From: Natroniella sp046097105
GTDB lineage: Bacteria; Bacillota; Halanaerobiia; Halobacteroidales; Halobacteroidaceae
Assembly (NCBI RefSeq): GCF_046097105.1
Contig: NZ_CP175562.1
Location: 2,170,001 to 2,234,000 of the forward strand
DNA: 64,000 bases
Reading direction: 5' to 3'
The notes below the pieces were generated by a model. It ran no database searches. It had not been told where the DNA came from and was given only the letters and a program-made list of their open reading frames with translations. Shown here piece by piece: positions 34,931-43,310 of the stretch. How positions within the stretch are numbered: the first letter of the stretch is position 1; each line of letters starts with the position of its first letter. The position numbers were made by a program, and so were the translations under genes.

Positions 34931-36607
34931 ATGAAAGAACAAAATGAAATTTCTATTATTCCACTCGGTGGTAGAGAAGAGGTCGGAAATAATATGATCT
35001 TAGTTGAATATGATGATCAAATCTTAATCTTGGATTGTGGAGTTATGTTTCCTACTAATCAAACACCAGGCGTAGATTTAATAATCCCTGATATGTCTTA
35101 TCTGATTGAAAATAAAGAGCGGGCCAAAGCTGTATTGATCAGCCATGCCCATGAAGATCATATTGGTTCTATTCCTTTCTTACTACAAGAGGTTGATTTA
35201 CCGATTTATGGAACAAAATTCACTACCAAAATGATCGAAAAAAAATTAAAAGATAACCATCTTGATAAGATAGATCAATTACAAACTATCAAACCAGGAC
35301 AAACGATAGAATTAGCCCCTTTTGAAATTGAGTTTATCACGCTAACTCACAGTATTCCAGGTGCAGCAGCTATCAGTATTAAGACACCACTAGGAACTAT
35401 TCTTTATACAGGAGATTTTAAAATTGATCATAGTCCAATCAATGAAACTACTGATTTTAATAGCCTAGCCAACCTAGGGGAAGAAGGGGTTCTAGCTTTA
35501 TTATCCGATAGTACCAATGCCGAACAAAAAGGCTATTCACTTTCAGAAAAAGCTGTTCAAGAGACTATTAATGACATCTTCTCTACAGTTAAAGGTCGAA
35601 TTTTAATCAGCACTTTCTCTTCACAACTAGATCGTGTTCAACAAATTATTAATGCAGCTGCCCAAACTGGACGGAAGATAGCACTCTTTGGACGAAGTAT
35701 GCACGAAAATACTGAACTAGCTGTTGAGCTAGGCTACCTTAATCTACCAGAAGAGCAGTTAATTAATAGTCGAGAAATCAATAACTTTGCTGATGATGAG
35801 CTTGTCTTATTAATGACCGGAAGCCAAGGTGAGCCAATGGCTGCTTTAAGTAGGGTTGCTCGTAGGGAGCATAGACAGATTAAAATCAAACCTGGTGATA
35901 CTGTAATCTTATCTGCTACTCCAATTCCAGGCAATGAAATAGCAGTTGGTAGTACAATCAACCAACTCTTTGCTCAAGGGGCCAAAGTTATTTACGGCAG
36001 AGATCTAAGCCTTCATGCTTCAGGTCATGCTTATCAAGAAGAGCTCAAGATGATGCTTGATCTGACTAAACCTGAATATTTTATTCCAGTTCATGGTGAA
36101 TATCGCCATCTCTACCATCATGCTCTATTGGCCCAAGAGGTTGGTATTCCTAATGACCAGATCTTTATTACTAAAAATGGCTCTAGGCTGAATATCAATT
36201 CTGAAAAAGCTTACTTTTCTTCGGATTCTGTCCCTGCTGATAGAGTCTACATTGAAGGGGGAGAAGTTGGCAATCTAGATCAAAAATTATTGACTGAGCG
36301 TCATAATCTAGCAGAAAGTGGAGTATTGATGATAGCTTTATCCATATCTAAAAATTCAGGTGAGTTATTAGCTGAGCCCAAGATTACTACTCAAGGATTT
36401 AGTTATTACCAAGATTCTAAAAAATTCTTAGCTGAAATCAAAGATCAATTGAAAAAGATTTTAAAGAAAGCATACCAAGAAGATAAAACTCATCTCGCTA
36501 CCTTAAAAAAGAAGGTTGAAGAATCTGTAAGTGCTTATGTTTATCAACTAACTAAACGCTCTCCAATAATTTTACCACTGATTATTAAAATAACTAAGAA
36601 TAATTGA
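34931..36607 (+). CDS. rnj: Ribonuclease J
   Basis: A 558-residue metallo-beta-lactamase/beta-CASP RNase with 5'-3' exo- and endonuclease activity in mRNA turnover. It begins with LGGREEVGNNMILVEYDDQI, and the zinc motif is SHAHEDHIGSIPFL (the usual form is HGHEDH; here Ala replaces Gly). TGDFKIDHSP, LLSDSTNAEQKGYS and the beta-CASP blocks (STFSSQLDRVQQII; GEPMAALSR; HGEYRHLYHHA) follow. The C-terminal 100 residues form the RNase J oligomerisation domain. Start ATG 34931 with GAGGTGA upstream; TTG 34925 is an alternative. Whether it is J1 or J2 cannot be decided. Confidence 0.95.
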   Translation: MKEQNEISIIPLGGREEVGNNMILVEYDDQILILDCGVMFPTNQTPGVDLIIPDMSYLIENKERAKAVLISHAHEDHIGSIPFLLQEVDLPIYGTKFTTKMIEKKLKDNHLDKIDQLQTIKPGQTIELAPFEIEFITLTHSIPGAAAISIKTPLGTILYTGDFKIDHSPINETTDFNSLANLGEEGVLALLSDSTNAEQKGYSLSEKAVQETINDIFSTVKGRILISTFSSQLDRVQQIINAAAQTGRKIALFGRSMHENTELAVELGYLNLPEEQLINSREINNFADDELVLLMTGSQGEPMAALSRVARREHRQIKIKPGDTVILSATPIPGNEIAVGSTINQLFAQGAKVIYGRDLSLHASGHAYQEELKMMLDLTKPEYFIPVHGEYRHLYHHALLAQEVGIPNDQIFITKNGSRLNINSEKAYFSSDSVPADRVYIEGGEVGNLDQKLLTERHNLAESGVLMIALSISKNSGELLAEPKITTQGFSYYQDSKKFLAEIKDQLKKILKKAYQEDKTHLATLKKKVEESVSAYVYQLTKRSPIILPLIIKITKNN

Positions 36608-36610
36608 TAT

Positions 36611-36718
36611 TAAGTTCAAGGTTAAGTCTAAGTTTAAGTAAGACCTAAGACCTTATGGTTTTAATGGTTGGCTTAACCTTAAACTCAGCCTTAAATTTAA
36701 GCTATTTTGTAATAAAAC
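36611..36718. repeat. About 100-bp dispersed inverted-repeat element, copy A2
   Basis: Starts TAAGTTCAAGGTTAAGTCTA right after the RNase J stop and ends AAATTTAAGCTATTTTGTAA. Similar to copy A1 at 17743-17842. A fragment of the same type (AAGGTTAAATCTTAGTTTAA) lies near 38548-38567. Confidence 0.75.
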
Positions 36719-36720
36719 AA

Positions 36721-36757
36721 ATCAAGTAAGGGAGATTAAAAATCTCCCTTACTTGAT
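36721..36757. terminator. Convergent terminator between RNase J and the SPOCS/LysM gene
   Basis: A perfect 17-bp stem ATCAAGTAAGGGAGATT with its inverse around AAA. It serves both converging genes. Confidence 0.88.
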
Positions 36758-36789
36758 TCTTAGCATTGCTCTTTATTTTTAACTCAATC

Positions 36790-38397
36790 TTAACCTAAAG
36801 GCGGTTTAGGCGGTTCTTTTGGATCATCAATGATACACTTTGGAATGACTAACTTTTGTCCTACCTGAAGTTGATCAGGGTTAACAATATCATTGGCGTC
36901 AACAATCGCAGCTACTGTCGATCTATAACGCTTAGCTATCTTATACAAGGTATCTCCAGGTTGAACTACATATACAACTCGGGATGGTCTATCACAAACA
37001 GGATCATCGACAATTGGAGAAACAACTACTAAATCTGTTACAATCGTAATTTGCCTAAAATCAGTTACCTTAGCAAATTTAACTAAAGTAGCAGTCATCT
37101 CTACAGTTCTCTGGTTTAGCTGAGTAGCTCTAACTCGCTTAAGTCTAACATCAATATAACTGGACATTCCAACTTCTGCTCCAGGTATACCAACAAAATT
37201 AGTAAAGTCAAAATCATCCTTGAAGAAGTGAACAGGTTGCTCCTCTAAATCTGCTACATAAAGAACCTTGCCTTGGATTGTTGCTTCAATAGCAACTCCT
37301 CCATCTTCTACCCGGCCCATTGGATCACGTAGTTGTGCATTTGCTTCTAAAACCCGCTCTATATCTGGCTTCCCATTGGGAACAATCAATTGCTCTGTCA
37401 CTGTATCTACAACTGTATCTTCACCAATCACTTCTTCTACCCTAAGTAACTCCTCTTCTATTTCCACTCGATCATCTAAAATATCAGTGATAACCTTAAT
37501 CTGTTTAGGTTGAGTTACCTTAGTAAAGAACTCAACTAGTGCTTCTACTTCCACCACAGTGCCTTCATTCCTTAATCTAAAATCAAAGCGTTTTAAGAAG
37601 ATATCAACAAAAGCTGCCATATCGGGTTCAACCCCAGGTAAATCGATAACCTCAGAAAACTCAATTACTCCTTCAGCAAAATGGACTGACTGATCTTCTT
37701 CTGTAGAGACATAGACAATACCACCCTCAAAAGTTCCATCAACAATAACCCCATCATCTGTTACATCAACTTGAATTTCATCTACTAAATCGAGATCGAC
37801 TTTTAAAACTCTCTCTACTGGTGGTTTCTCAGGGGGGACATCAAGTGTTCCTCTAACGATTATCTGTTCTAAATCTTCAGCGATCACACTTTCAATCCGT
37901 AACAATTCCCGCTCAATTAAATCTTCTTTAATCCCTTTCACATCAGTGACAATAGTGATCTGACGAAGGTCAGTTACCTTAGCAAATTTTCTAATTACAA
38001 CAGTAACCTCTACCGTTCGTTCATCAACAAAGTCATAAGTAGCTCTAATGATATTGACATCACCAAAGGCAGCCATTCCTTCTTCTGCTTCTGGAATATC
38101 TATAAAGTTAGTAAACTCAATTGTCCCTTCAAAATAATGGACTGGCTGCTGAGGATCCTCTTCAGGAGCATCTGCAACATAGATCACTCCTACATCGATT
38201 ACTCCCTCTAAAACAGCTCCTCCATCCTCTGCTTCCGTTGTAACATTTCTAATTGAAGTATCAACTTCTAAAATTCGTTCTATATCTGGCTTCTGGTCAA
38301 CAGGGATCTCTACCTCCCTGGTAATTGACTCTCTAACTGTATCTTCGCCAATCACATAATCTACCTTGACCGTTTCTTGCTTAAAATTAATCGCCAT
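36790..38397 (-). CDS. Triple SPOCS (DUF3794) + LysM spore protein, SipL-like
   Basis: A 535-residue protein with three tandem SPOCS/DUF3794 domains (about 1-165, 166-330, 331-480), each with a core like VIYVADAPEEDPQQPVHYF, GxxxxMAAFxDV and KVTDLRQITIVTD, and a C-terminal LysM domain (YVVQPGDTLYKIAKRYRSTV, near 488-530). This is the architecture of C. difficile SipL, which binds SpoIVA and anchors the coat to the forespore. No signal peptide, as expected for a mother-cell cytosolic coat protein. It is preceded by a sigma-K-type promoter at 38442-38468. I infer it as a morphogenetic base protein of the spore layer encoded by the following 15 kb. Confidence 0.88.
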   Translation of the reverse strand: MAINFKQETVKVDYVIGEDTVRESITREVEIPVDQKPDIERILEVDTSIRNVTTEAEDGGAVLEGVIDVGVIYVADAPEEDPQQPVHYFEGTIEFTNFIDIPEAEEGMAAFGDVNIIRATYDFVDERTVEVTVVIRKFAKVTDLRQITIVTDVKGIKEDLIERELLRIESVIAEDLEQIIVRGTLDVPPEKPPVERVLKVDLDLVDEIQVDVTDDGVIVDGTFEGGIVYVSTEEDQSVHFAEGVIEFSEVIDLPGVEPDMAAFVDIFLKRFDFRLRNEGTVVEVEALVEFFTKVTQPKQIKVITDILDDRVEIEEELLRVEEVIGEDTVVDTVTEQLIVPNGKPDIERVLEANAQLRDPMGRVEDGGVAIEATIQGKVLYVADLEEQPVHFFKDDFDFTNFVGIPGAEVGMSSYIDVRLKRVRATQLNQRTVEMTATLVKFAKVTDFRQITIVTDLVVVSPIVDDPVCDRPSRVVYVVQPGDTLYKIAKRYRSTVAAIVDANDIVNPDQLQVGQKLVIPKCIIDDPKEPPKPPLG

Positions 38398-38441
38398 TAT
38401 CTTCCTCCTTTCTGTTAGCTAACTAATCTAGCTTTCATATA

Positions 38442-38468
38442 TAATATATGCAAGCAGATTCAAAATGT
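38442..38468 (-). promoter_or_regulatory. Sigma-K-type promoter of the SPOCS/LysM gene
   Basis: Minus strand: AC (38467-38468), 16 bases, CATATATTA (38442-38450). Confidence 0.65.
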
Positions 38469-38619
38469 GCACAACTTTTCTTTTACAATTATTGGATAAT
38501 CATTTTGATATTTGTTGCATAAGTATAAATATATACAGCCTTAGTATAAGGTTAAATCTTAGTTTAAGTAACCCATTTTAAAATGTAAATCGTGAATAAT
38601 CAAAAAAGGAGGGGATTTA

Positions 38620-39024
38620 ATGCCTTTAAATTATCCAGATCATATATTACCGCACCCTCTAGTACAGTATATTCCTTTAAGAGTACGAACCAGAGACTTC
38701 ACTACAAGCTGGGCCAACAATTATAACCATCACTTATTTATCTTTGACAATCAAAAACAGGCCCAAAAAAGATTAGATATGTATAATTTAAGTTATCCTG
38801 ATAACTTAAATTTTTCTAATCAACTACTTCTATTATTTCTTAATGGAAGAGTCAAAGAAATATTTTATCGTGCCTACAACGCTCAAACAATTGTTGAAGT
38901 GATTGAAGATAGTTATCATCTGTTTACCATCCCTAAGCAGTACTTCTATAAGGACACTATCATCTTCAATCTCTTTTTAACAGAAGGCACAAAAATATTA
39001 AGTGAAAGATATCAATTGAGCTAA
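38620..39024 (+). CDS. Hypothetical protein of the spore-surface island
   Basis: A 134-residue protein I do not recognise. The start ATG 38620 follows AAAAGGAGGGGATTTA, a strong RBS. It is rich in Tyr, Asn, Phe and Leu (for example WANNYNHHLFIFDN), has no signal peptide and no clear membrane helix, and the C-terminal half looks like alternating beta strands (LLLLFLNGRVKEIFYRAY; IVEVIEDSYHLFTIPKQYF). It is one of only two plus-strand genes inside the island and converges on the next gene. Co-location suggests a spore-related role, but nothing in the sequence proves it. Confidence 0.7.
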   Translation: MPLNYPDHILPHPLVQYIPLRVRTRDFTTSWANNYNHHLFIFDNQKQAQKRLDMYNLSYPDNLNFSNQLLLLFLNGRVKEIFYRAYNAQTIVEVIEDSYHLFTIPKQYFYKDTIIFNLFLTEGTKILSERYQLS

Positions 39025-39041
39025 ATAGCTCAATTGATATC
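39008..39041. terminator. Convergent terminator overlapping the hypothetical gene's stop
   Basis: A 15-bp perfect stem GATATCAATTGAGCT with its inverse around AAAT, lying over the stop codon of the plus-strand gene and just before the end of the minus-strand gene. Confidence 0.8.
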
Positions 39042-39047
39042 CCAATC

Positions 39048-39437
39048 TTATCCTAGATAAATACCAGGGTTAGTATTGATCTCATCTCGACCTAACTCTT
39101 GATTTTCTAGTGTAATTACACCTTCCACTGTATCTTCAGTAAACTGTCCACTCTGAACCAATTTTTCAATATTAAATAAAGCAATAACCTCTTCTTGATC
39201 TTGGTTATCTACCTTTGAAGCAGAAACTCCAAGGCCAGATACTGGAGCTCCTTTCTTAGAGACCCCAAAAAATTTTAGTTCATCAGCTTCTAAATCATAA
39301 TTATCAATTTTGACTGATAGATAACCTGGAATTTGATCTTTACTCATCTCGAATAGATAACCACATTCAATATCGCTTTTATTATTGACAGTTAAGTTTC
39401 TTTGAGTTACTGATTTATTTGTCTTTAAAGCCTTCAT
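39048..39437 (-). CDS. Hypothetical protein of the spore-surface island
   Basis: A 129-residue, soluble-looking protein with no domain I can name. The start ATG 39437 follows AAGGAGGGTCAT. The sequence alternates charged and beta-prone stretches (GYLSVKIDNYDLEADELKFF; GVITLENQELGRDEI), with one Cys (residue 25) and no signal peptide. Ends NTNPGIYLG. It is followed by the convergent hairpin at 39008-39041. Only its location hints at function. Confidence 0.65.
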   Translation of the reverse strand: MKALKTNKSVTQRNLTVNNKSDIECGYLFEMSKDQIPGYLSVKIDNYDLEADELKFFGVSKKGAPVSGLGVSASKVDNQDQEEVIALFNIEKLVQSGQFTEDTVEGVITLENQELGRDEINTNPGIYLG

Positions 39438-39616
39438 TATGACCCTCCTTGATTTATTTATTAGCCTTTATAATGATATTATTCTTTCTAGCGAAATAAA
39501 ACTAAACCTTTTTGTAATTTTTAGCTTCTACTATTTTTCCTTCTTCTTACTAGTCATTTTATGCAATTATCAAACTTGATATAATTATAATCTTAAAAAT
39601 TTTAAAATATCAAAAA

Positions 39617-39639
39617 CTTCACTAGTATTGATAGCGAAG
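39617..39639 (-). terminator. Terminator after the Cys-Cys protein gene at 39707
   Basis: CTTCGCTA/TAGTGAAG stem (one G-T) on the minus strand followed by TTTTT. The gap 39438-39706 is otherwise A/T-rich. Confidence 0.7.
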
Positions 39640-39706
39640 CTTTTGTTTCAAAAATTAACTTTTTTTAATTTTAACTAAGAATAAATAAATTTAATTTCTA
39701 TGATTT

Positions 39707-40348
39707 CTAACACTCGGTGATATTAATTGATTGTCCTAATAAATCTACTACACCACTATCATACTCTTCATCAGGACAGATGATTGACATTTGAAGTGTA
39801 CCAGGTGTGGTTGCCAATTTATCTGTCACTTCTAAAACAAAATCACAAACTCCTTGATTGACTCCACCAATTGTAACCTGTGCTTTACCTTCAACTACAA
39901 CTGTCTGCTCATCATAACTAATAGAGGTGACTTCTCCTGGGCCAAACGGCAATAACATAAGTTCTACATCATCTTTACTACGAGTATCTTCATATAATAT
40001 TTGGGCTGACTTAGGATGGGTTACGACTTTTAATTTTACTGCTGATGGAGATTCAGAGAAATTAGGAAAAGAAATATTTGTAATTCCAGTAATTTTATAT
40101 TTAGCTTTTTCAGATTCTAATGTTGAAGATGGTGGTTCAACTCGCTCACTTACTACACAGATACAATCGAGTGCAATGTAAGTTAGATTACAGGCATTAT
40201 CAGGAGTTAATAATATTAGATAATCATCAGCTACCTCACCGATACACCCAGTAAGTTCACAGCAGTTGGCCCCAGGGGTAATAATGATAGTAATAACCTT
40301 ATTGTCATCGACCAATCTCTCCAGTACCTTTCTCTTAAACTTTGACAT
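39707..40348 (-). CDS. Cys-Cys Sm-like domain protein with C-terminal beta module
   Basis: A 213-residue member of the island's Cys-Cys family. Residues 1-70 form the shared domain: a basic start, then ITIIITPGANCCELTGCIGE, DDYLILLTPDNACNL and IALDCICVV. The pattern of short strands with G-x-x-x-x-D-x-x-x-L resembles an Sm/LSm-like barrel such as that of Bacillus DUF2642 spore proteins (inference). Residues 90-213 are a second beta-rich module ending DSGVVDLLGQSINITEC, which is similar to the C-terminus of the protein at 40649. No signal peptide. Promoter CATACAATA at 40380-40388. Likely a spore-surface protein; the Cys pair could crosslink. Confidence 0.7.
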   Translation of the reverse strand: MSKFKRKVLERLVDDNKVITIIITPGANCCELTGCIGEVADDYLILLTPDNACNLTYIALDCICVVSERVEPPSSTLESEKAKYKITGITNISFPNFSESPSAVKLKVVTHPKSAQILYEDTRSKDDVELMLLPFGPGEVTSISYDEQTVVVEGKAQVTIGGVNQGVCDFVLEVTDKLATTPGTLQMSIICPDEEYDSGVVDLLGQSINITEC

Positions 40349-40379
40349 TCACTTCCCTCCTTTCTGACTAAGATTATTA

Positions 40380-40408
40380 TATTGTATGATAGGTTAATAG
40401 ATCTCTGT
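40380..40408 (-). promoter_or_regulatory. Sigma-K/E-type promoter of the gene at 39707
   Basis: Minus strand: CATACAATA (40380-40388) with AC 18 bases upstream (40407-40408). The -10 fits both sigma-K and sigma-E; the spacing is one or two bases longer than in the other units of the island. Confidence 0.5.
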
Positions 40409-40513
40409 GACTATAGCAATATACAAAGTAATAATTTTAGTCATTAAATTCCACAACCCTTTCTTTGAAACCAATACATAATATGTTAAATATTTCTTCT
40501 ATGTGATAAACAA

Positions 40514-40542
40514 AAACCTAGAGGTGAAATCCCTCTAGGTTT
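40514..40542 (-). terminator. Terminator after the Cys-rich gene at 40649
   Basis: AAACCTAGAGG/CCTCTAGGTTT stem, 11 bp, followed on the minus strand by TTTTTG. The gap 40409-40648 shows nothing else. Confidence 0.8.
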
Positions 40543-40648
40543 AAAAGCATTAACTGCTAAAATATTATAGAAAAGAATTGTGAATCCTTTGACCTCTACC
40601 TGCTTCAATAGATAACCCTTCCGCTTGGAATGATTATCTATTGCTACT

Positions 40649-42073
40649 TTAAGGACAATCTTCAATAGTCAAACTCCCCCGATGATCTACTACACCACTA
40701 TCATGGGCCAACTCATCTTGTTCTGGGTTCTGAGGCTCAATCACCATTCTAAACTGATCAGTACCAGGTGGTCCTTCTCCACCATCCCAAACTTCAAACT
40801 CATAATCTACAGAACCAGTAGTAGCACCAGGCCCAGTACCCCTAGTAGCTGTGCCTTCACCGGTAATTTCCATCCTGTAAGGACGATCTTCAAGCTCAAT
40901 ACACTCAATCTCAAACGTTTCTGCTACTAAGTTTAATTGATCTCCTCTATGGGTAACTTTATATTCTAATGAGCTACCTTCAATAGTACAATTAGGACAT
41001 ACATCTAGATCTACTATCACAGCAGTTCCTTCATGAAAGTCATCTTCTGGATTGTTTACCTCTGCACTACCACTACCTGTTAATTTACAGCCACATTCTG
41101 GATCAATTGGGGGTTCATCATTACATGGATCGCTTGGAAGTTGAAATTGCCCTTTAACCTTAACCAGCCTCACATTAGGACATCCTGGCTTTTCTATCAC
41201 TTCTGTATCAGTTACATCTATTTTACCTTCAACAGCCAATGGATTGAAGTCAGCACAAGGGTCACTATCACATTCATCAGCACGAACAGCACCTACAATA
41301 TTATTTACAGGTAGACTACCAGTACAAGAGATGTCAACTCGCTCACCTGGTTGAACTCCATCTGGATTAATTCTACCACCTTGATCCCCTTCAACTGCAT
41401 TGCGAATACTGATCATATATTCAATACAACCTACCATCTTGACTGTGTATAAGTTTATAGGAACTGTGAATTCATTACAGTTAACCTTAACTGTACAATT
41501 AACTGTATCCTTTTCTAAACAACAACTTAATTTATTATCTACATTAAAAGCAAATCGATAGTTATTTGGATTTCTTAACGCTCCTGTTCTAATATCAAAG
41601 TTTGCTGGCACCTGGATAAAGCAACAAAAGTCAACTGTATCTTCTATTGGGAACTCATTATTATTTGAACAACCATTGCTTTGAGTGCTCAAGCCTTCTT
41701 TAGCTATTTCTTCAAGCTCTTTTTCACTTATTCCAATTTGATCTACCATCTTCTCTCCTCCTCTCATAATTTCTTGATTATAATTCTTTAAATCGATCTT
41801 TTTTGCTATAGAAACATCTTTATTTATTTCAGTTTTATCTTCTTTTTCATCACCTCCTTTCATAGAACTTTGCTTAGGACACTTATGTAAATTTATAAAA
41901 AATTGGTTATATACAACCTGATCATTCCTTATAGAATCAGCAGCCACTTCTGTTCTAACTTCTTCTTTGTTGTCAACAATCATTTCTTCTAAAAATTCTT
42001 TTAATTCTATTAAATCCTCCTGTTCTAACTTGAATAATTCGTTAATCATAGTGAATAAGTTTACAAGATTCAT
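40649..42073 (-). CDS. Cys-rich spore-surface-type protein
   Basis: 474 residues from ATG 42073 (RBS AAAGGAG). Three parts. Residues 1-110 are helical and charged. Residues 110-280 resemble clostridial spore/exosporium beta proteins, with many Cys (FPIEDTVDFCCFIQVPANFD; NKLSCCLEKDTVNCTVKVNC). The rest is Cys-rich beta repeats (PECGCKLTGSGSAEVN; VDLDVCPNCTIEGSS) and ends with a module YEFEVWDGGEGPPGTDQFRM ... DSGVVDHRGSLTIEDC, shared with the protein at 39707. A second, excellent RBS (AGAGGAGGAGAGAAG) precedes an in-frame ATG at 41749, so a 366-residue form may be made as well or instead. A TTG at 42112 would lengthen it. No signal peptide; sigma-K-type promoter at 42139-42165. Confidence 0.7.
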   Translation of the reverse strand: MNLVNLFTMINELFKLEQEDLIELKEFLEEMIVDNKEEVRTEVAADSIRNDQVVYNQFFINLHKCPKQSSMKGGDEKEDKTEINKDVSIAKKIDLKNYNQEIMRGGEKMVDQIGISEKELEEIAKEGLSTQSNGCSNNNEFPIEDTVDFCCFIQVPANFDIRTGALRNPNNYRFAFNVDNKLSCCLEKDTVNCTVKVNCNEFTVPINLYTVKMVGCIEYMISIRNAVEGDQGGRINPDGVQPGERVDISCTGSLPVNNIVGAVRADECDSDPCADFNPLAVEGKIDVTDTEVIEKPGCPNVRLVKVKGQFQLPSDPCNDEPPIDPECGCKLTGSGSAEVNNPEDDFHEGTAVIVDLDVCPNCTIEGSSLEYKVTHRGDQLNLVAETFEIECIELEDRPYRMEITGEGTATRGTGPGATTGSVDYEFEVWDGGEGPPGTDQFRMVIEPQNPEQDELAHDSGVVDHRGSLTIEDCP

Positions 42074-42138
42074 CAACCTACTCCTTTCTAGCGGAGGTAA
42101 GCCAGCAGACAAAACATAATTTAAATCTATTTGTTATT

Positions 42139-42165
42139 TATACTATGTTATTGAGGAAAATTTGT
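42139..42165 (-). promoter_or_regulatory. Sigma-K-type promoter of the Cys-rich gene
   Basis: Minus strand: AC (42164-42165), 16 bases, CATAGTATA (42139-42147). Confidence 0.65.
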
Positions 42166-42282
42166 GACTCTTTTTCAATACTTCACTTCTAATAAAAAAG
42201 ACTAACATAAGTTTAATAAAATAAGGTCTTAAAAGATTTCTTATCTGTTATTTTTAATTTATAGCAAATAAGTAAATACTTA

Positions 42283-42317
42283 AAAAGAGGCTTAGGACTT
42301 CTGCCTAAACCCCTTTT
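42283..42317 (-). terminator. Terminator after the DUF11-repeat gene
   Basis: AAAAGGGGTTTAGG and CCTAAGCCTCTTTT form a stem with one mismatch, followed on the minus strand by a T-run. Confidence 0.7.
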
Positions 42318-42363
42318 AACTTAATACCAAATATATCTTCAAATTAAGAGTAATTAAATAATT

Positions 42364-43310
42364 TTATGATATATCTATTGTCTGAGACTCACCAGGTTCT
42401 AGAGTAGGAAAAGTGGCAACTAATCCTAATACATCATCAACTATCTCTATCTCTGTCAATGTTACATTACCTATATTAGTTACTATAAATCTAAATATCG
42501 GATCAACACCTGGTGGTAAGGTTGGCCCTGGAGGCGTATCAGCCTCAATAAATGTTTCTCCCTCATCAACTGAAACTAACTTTTGAATTTGAATAGCTGG
42601 TTCTACTTCAACTACCCCAACGTAATGAGCTGGGTCATCATCGGTTACGGTGATATCTTCATACTCACCTGTTACTGTTGCAACATTACTTTGTTGACCT
42701 TCAGCCCAAGTACCCGTTACATCAACTGTAAATGATTCTCCTGGATCTAATGTTGTTGTTGGAATCGTAATCGGACCTAGCACATCATCCGTCAATGTGA
42801 TATTTTCTAACGGCACATTACCGGTATTTGTTACCACATATCTAAAGACTGGGTCTATTCCTTCTGGAATAGTTGGCCCTGGTGGGGTATCTGCATCAAA
42901 GAATGTTGCACCTTCATCTGGTGATACAAACTTTTCTACGTCTATTGTAGGCTCATCTAAGACGACACCTACATAATGGGCAGGGTCTTGATCACTCACC
43001 GTTATATCTTCATAATCACCTGTTACTGTTGCAATATTGACCTGTTGATCTTCAGCCCATGTCCCTGTTACATCAACTATAAAAGATCCCTCTGGATCTA
43101 ATGTTGTTATTGGAATCGTAATCAGGCCTAGCTCAGTGTCGGTTAATGTGATATTTTCTAGAGGTACATTTCCTGTATTTGTTACGATATATCTAAAAAC
43201 TGGATCTGTTCCTTCTGGGATAGTTGGCCCTGGTGGGGTATCTGCATCAAAGAATGTTGCACCTTCATTCGGAGAAACAAGTTTTTCTACGTCTATTGAT
43301 GGATCTGCTA
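42364..43310 (-). repeat. Three 351-bp DNA repeats encoding DUF11 domains
   Basis: The same sequence (for example GTTGGCCCTGG.GG.GTATC) recurs near 42521, 42872 and 43223, exactly 351 bases apart. Copies 1 and 2 are very similar in DNA, the third is more diverged and incomplete. Confidence 0.88.
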
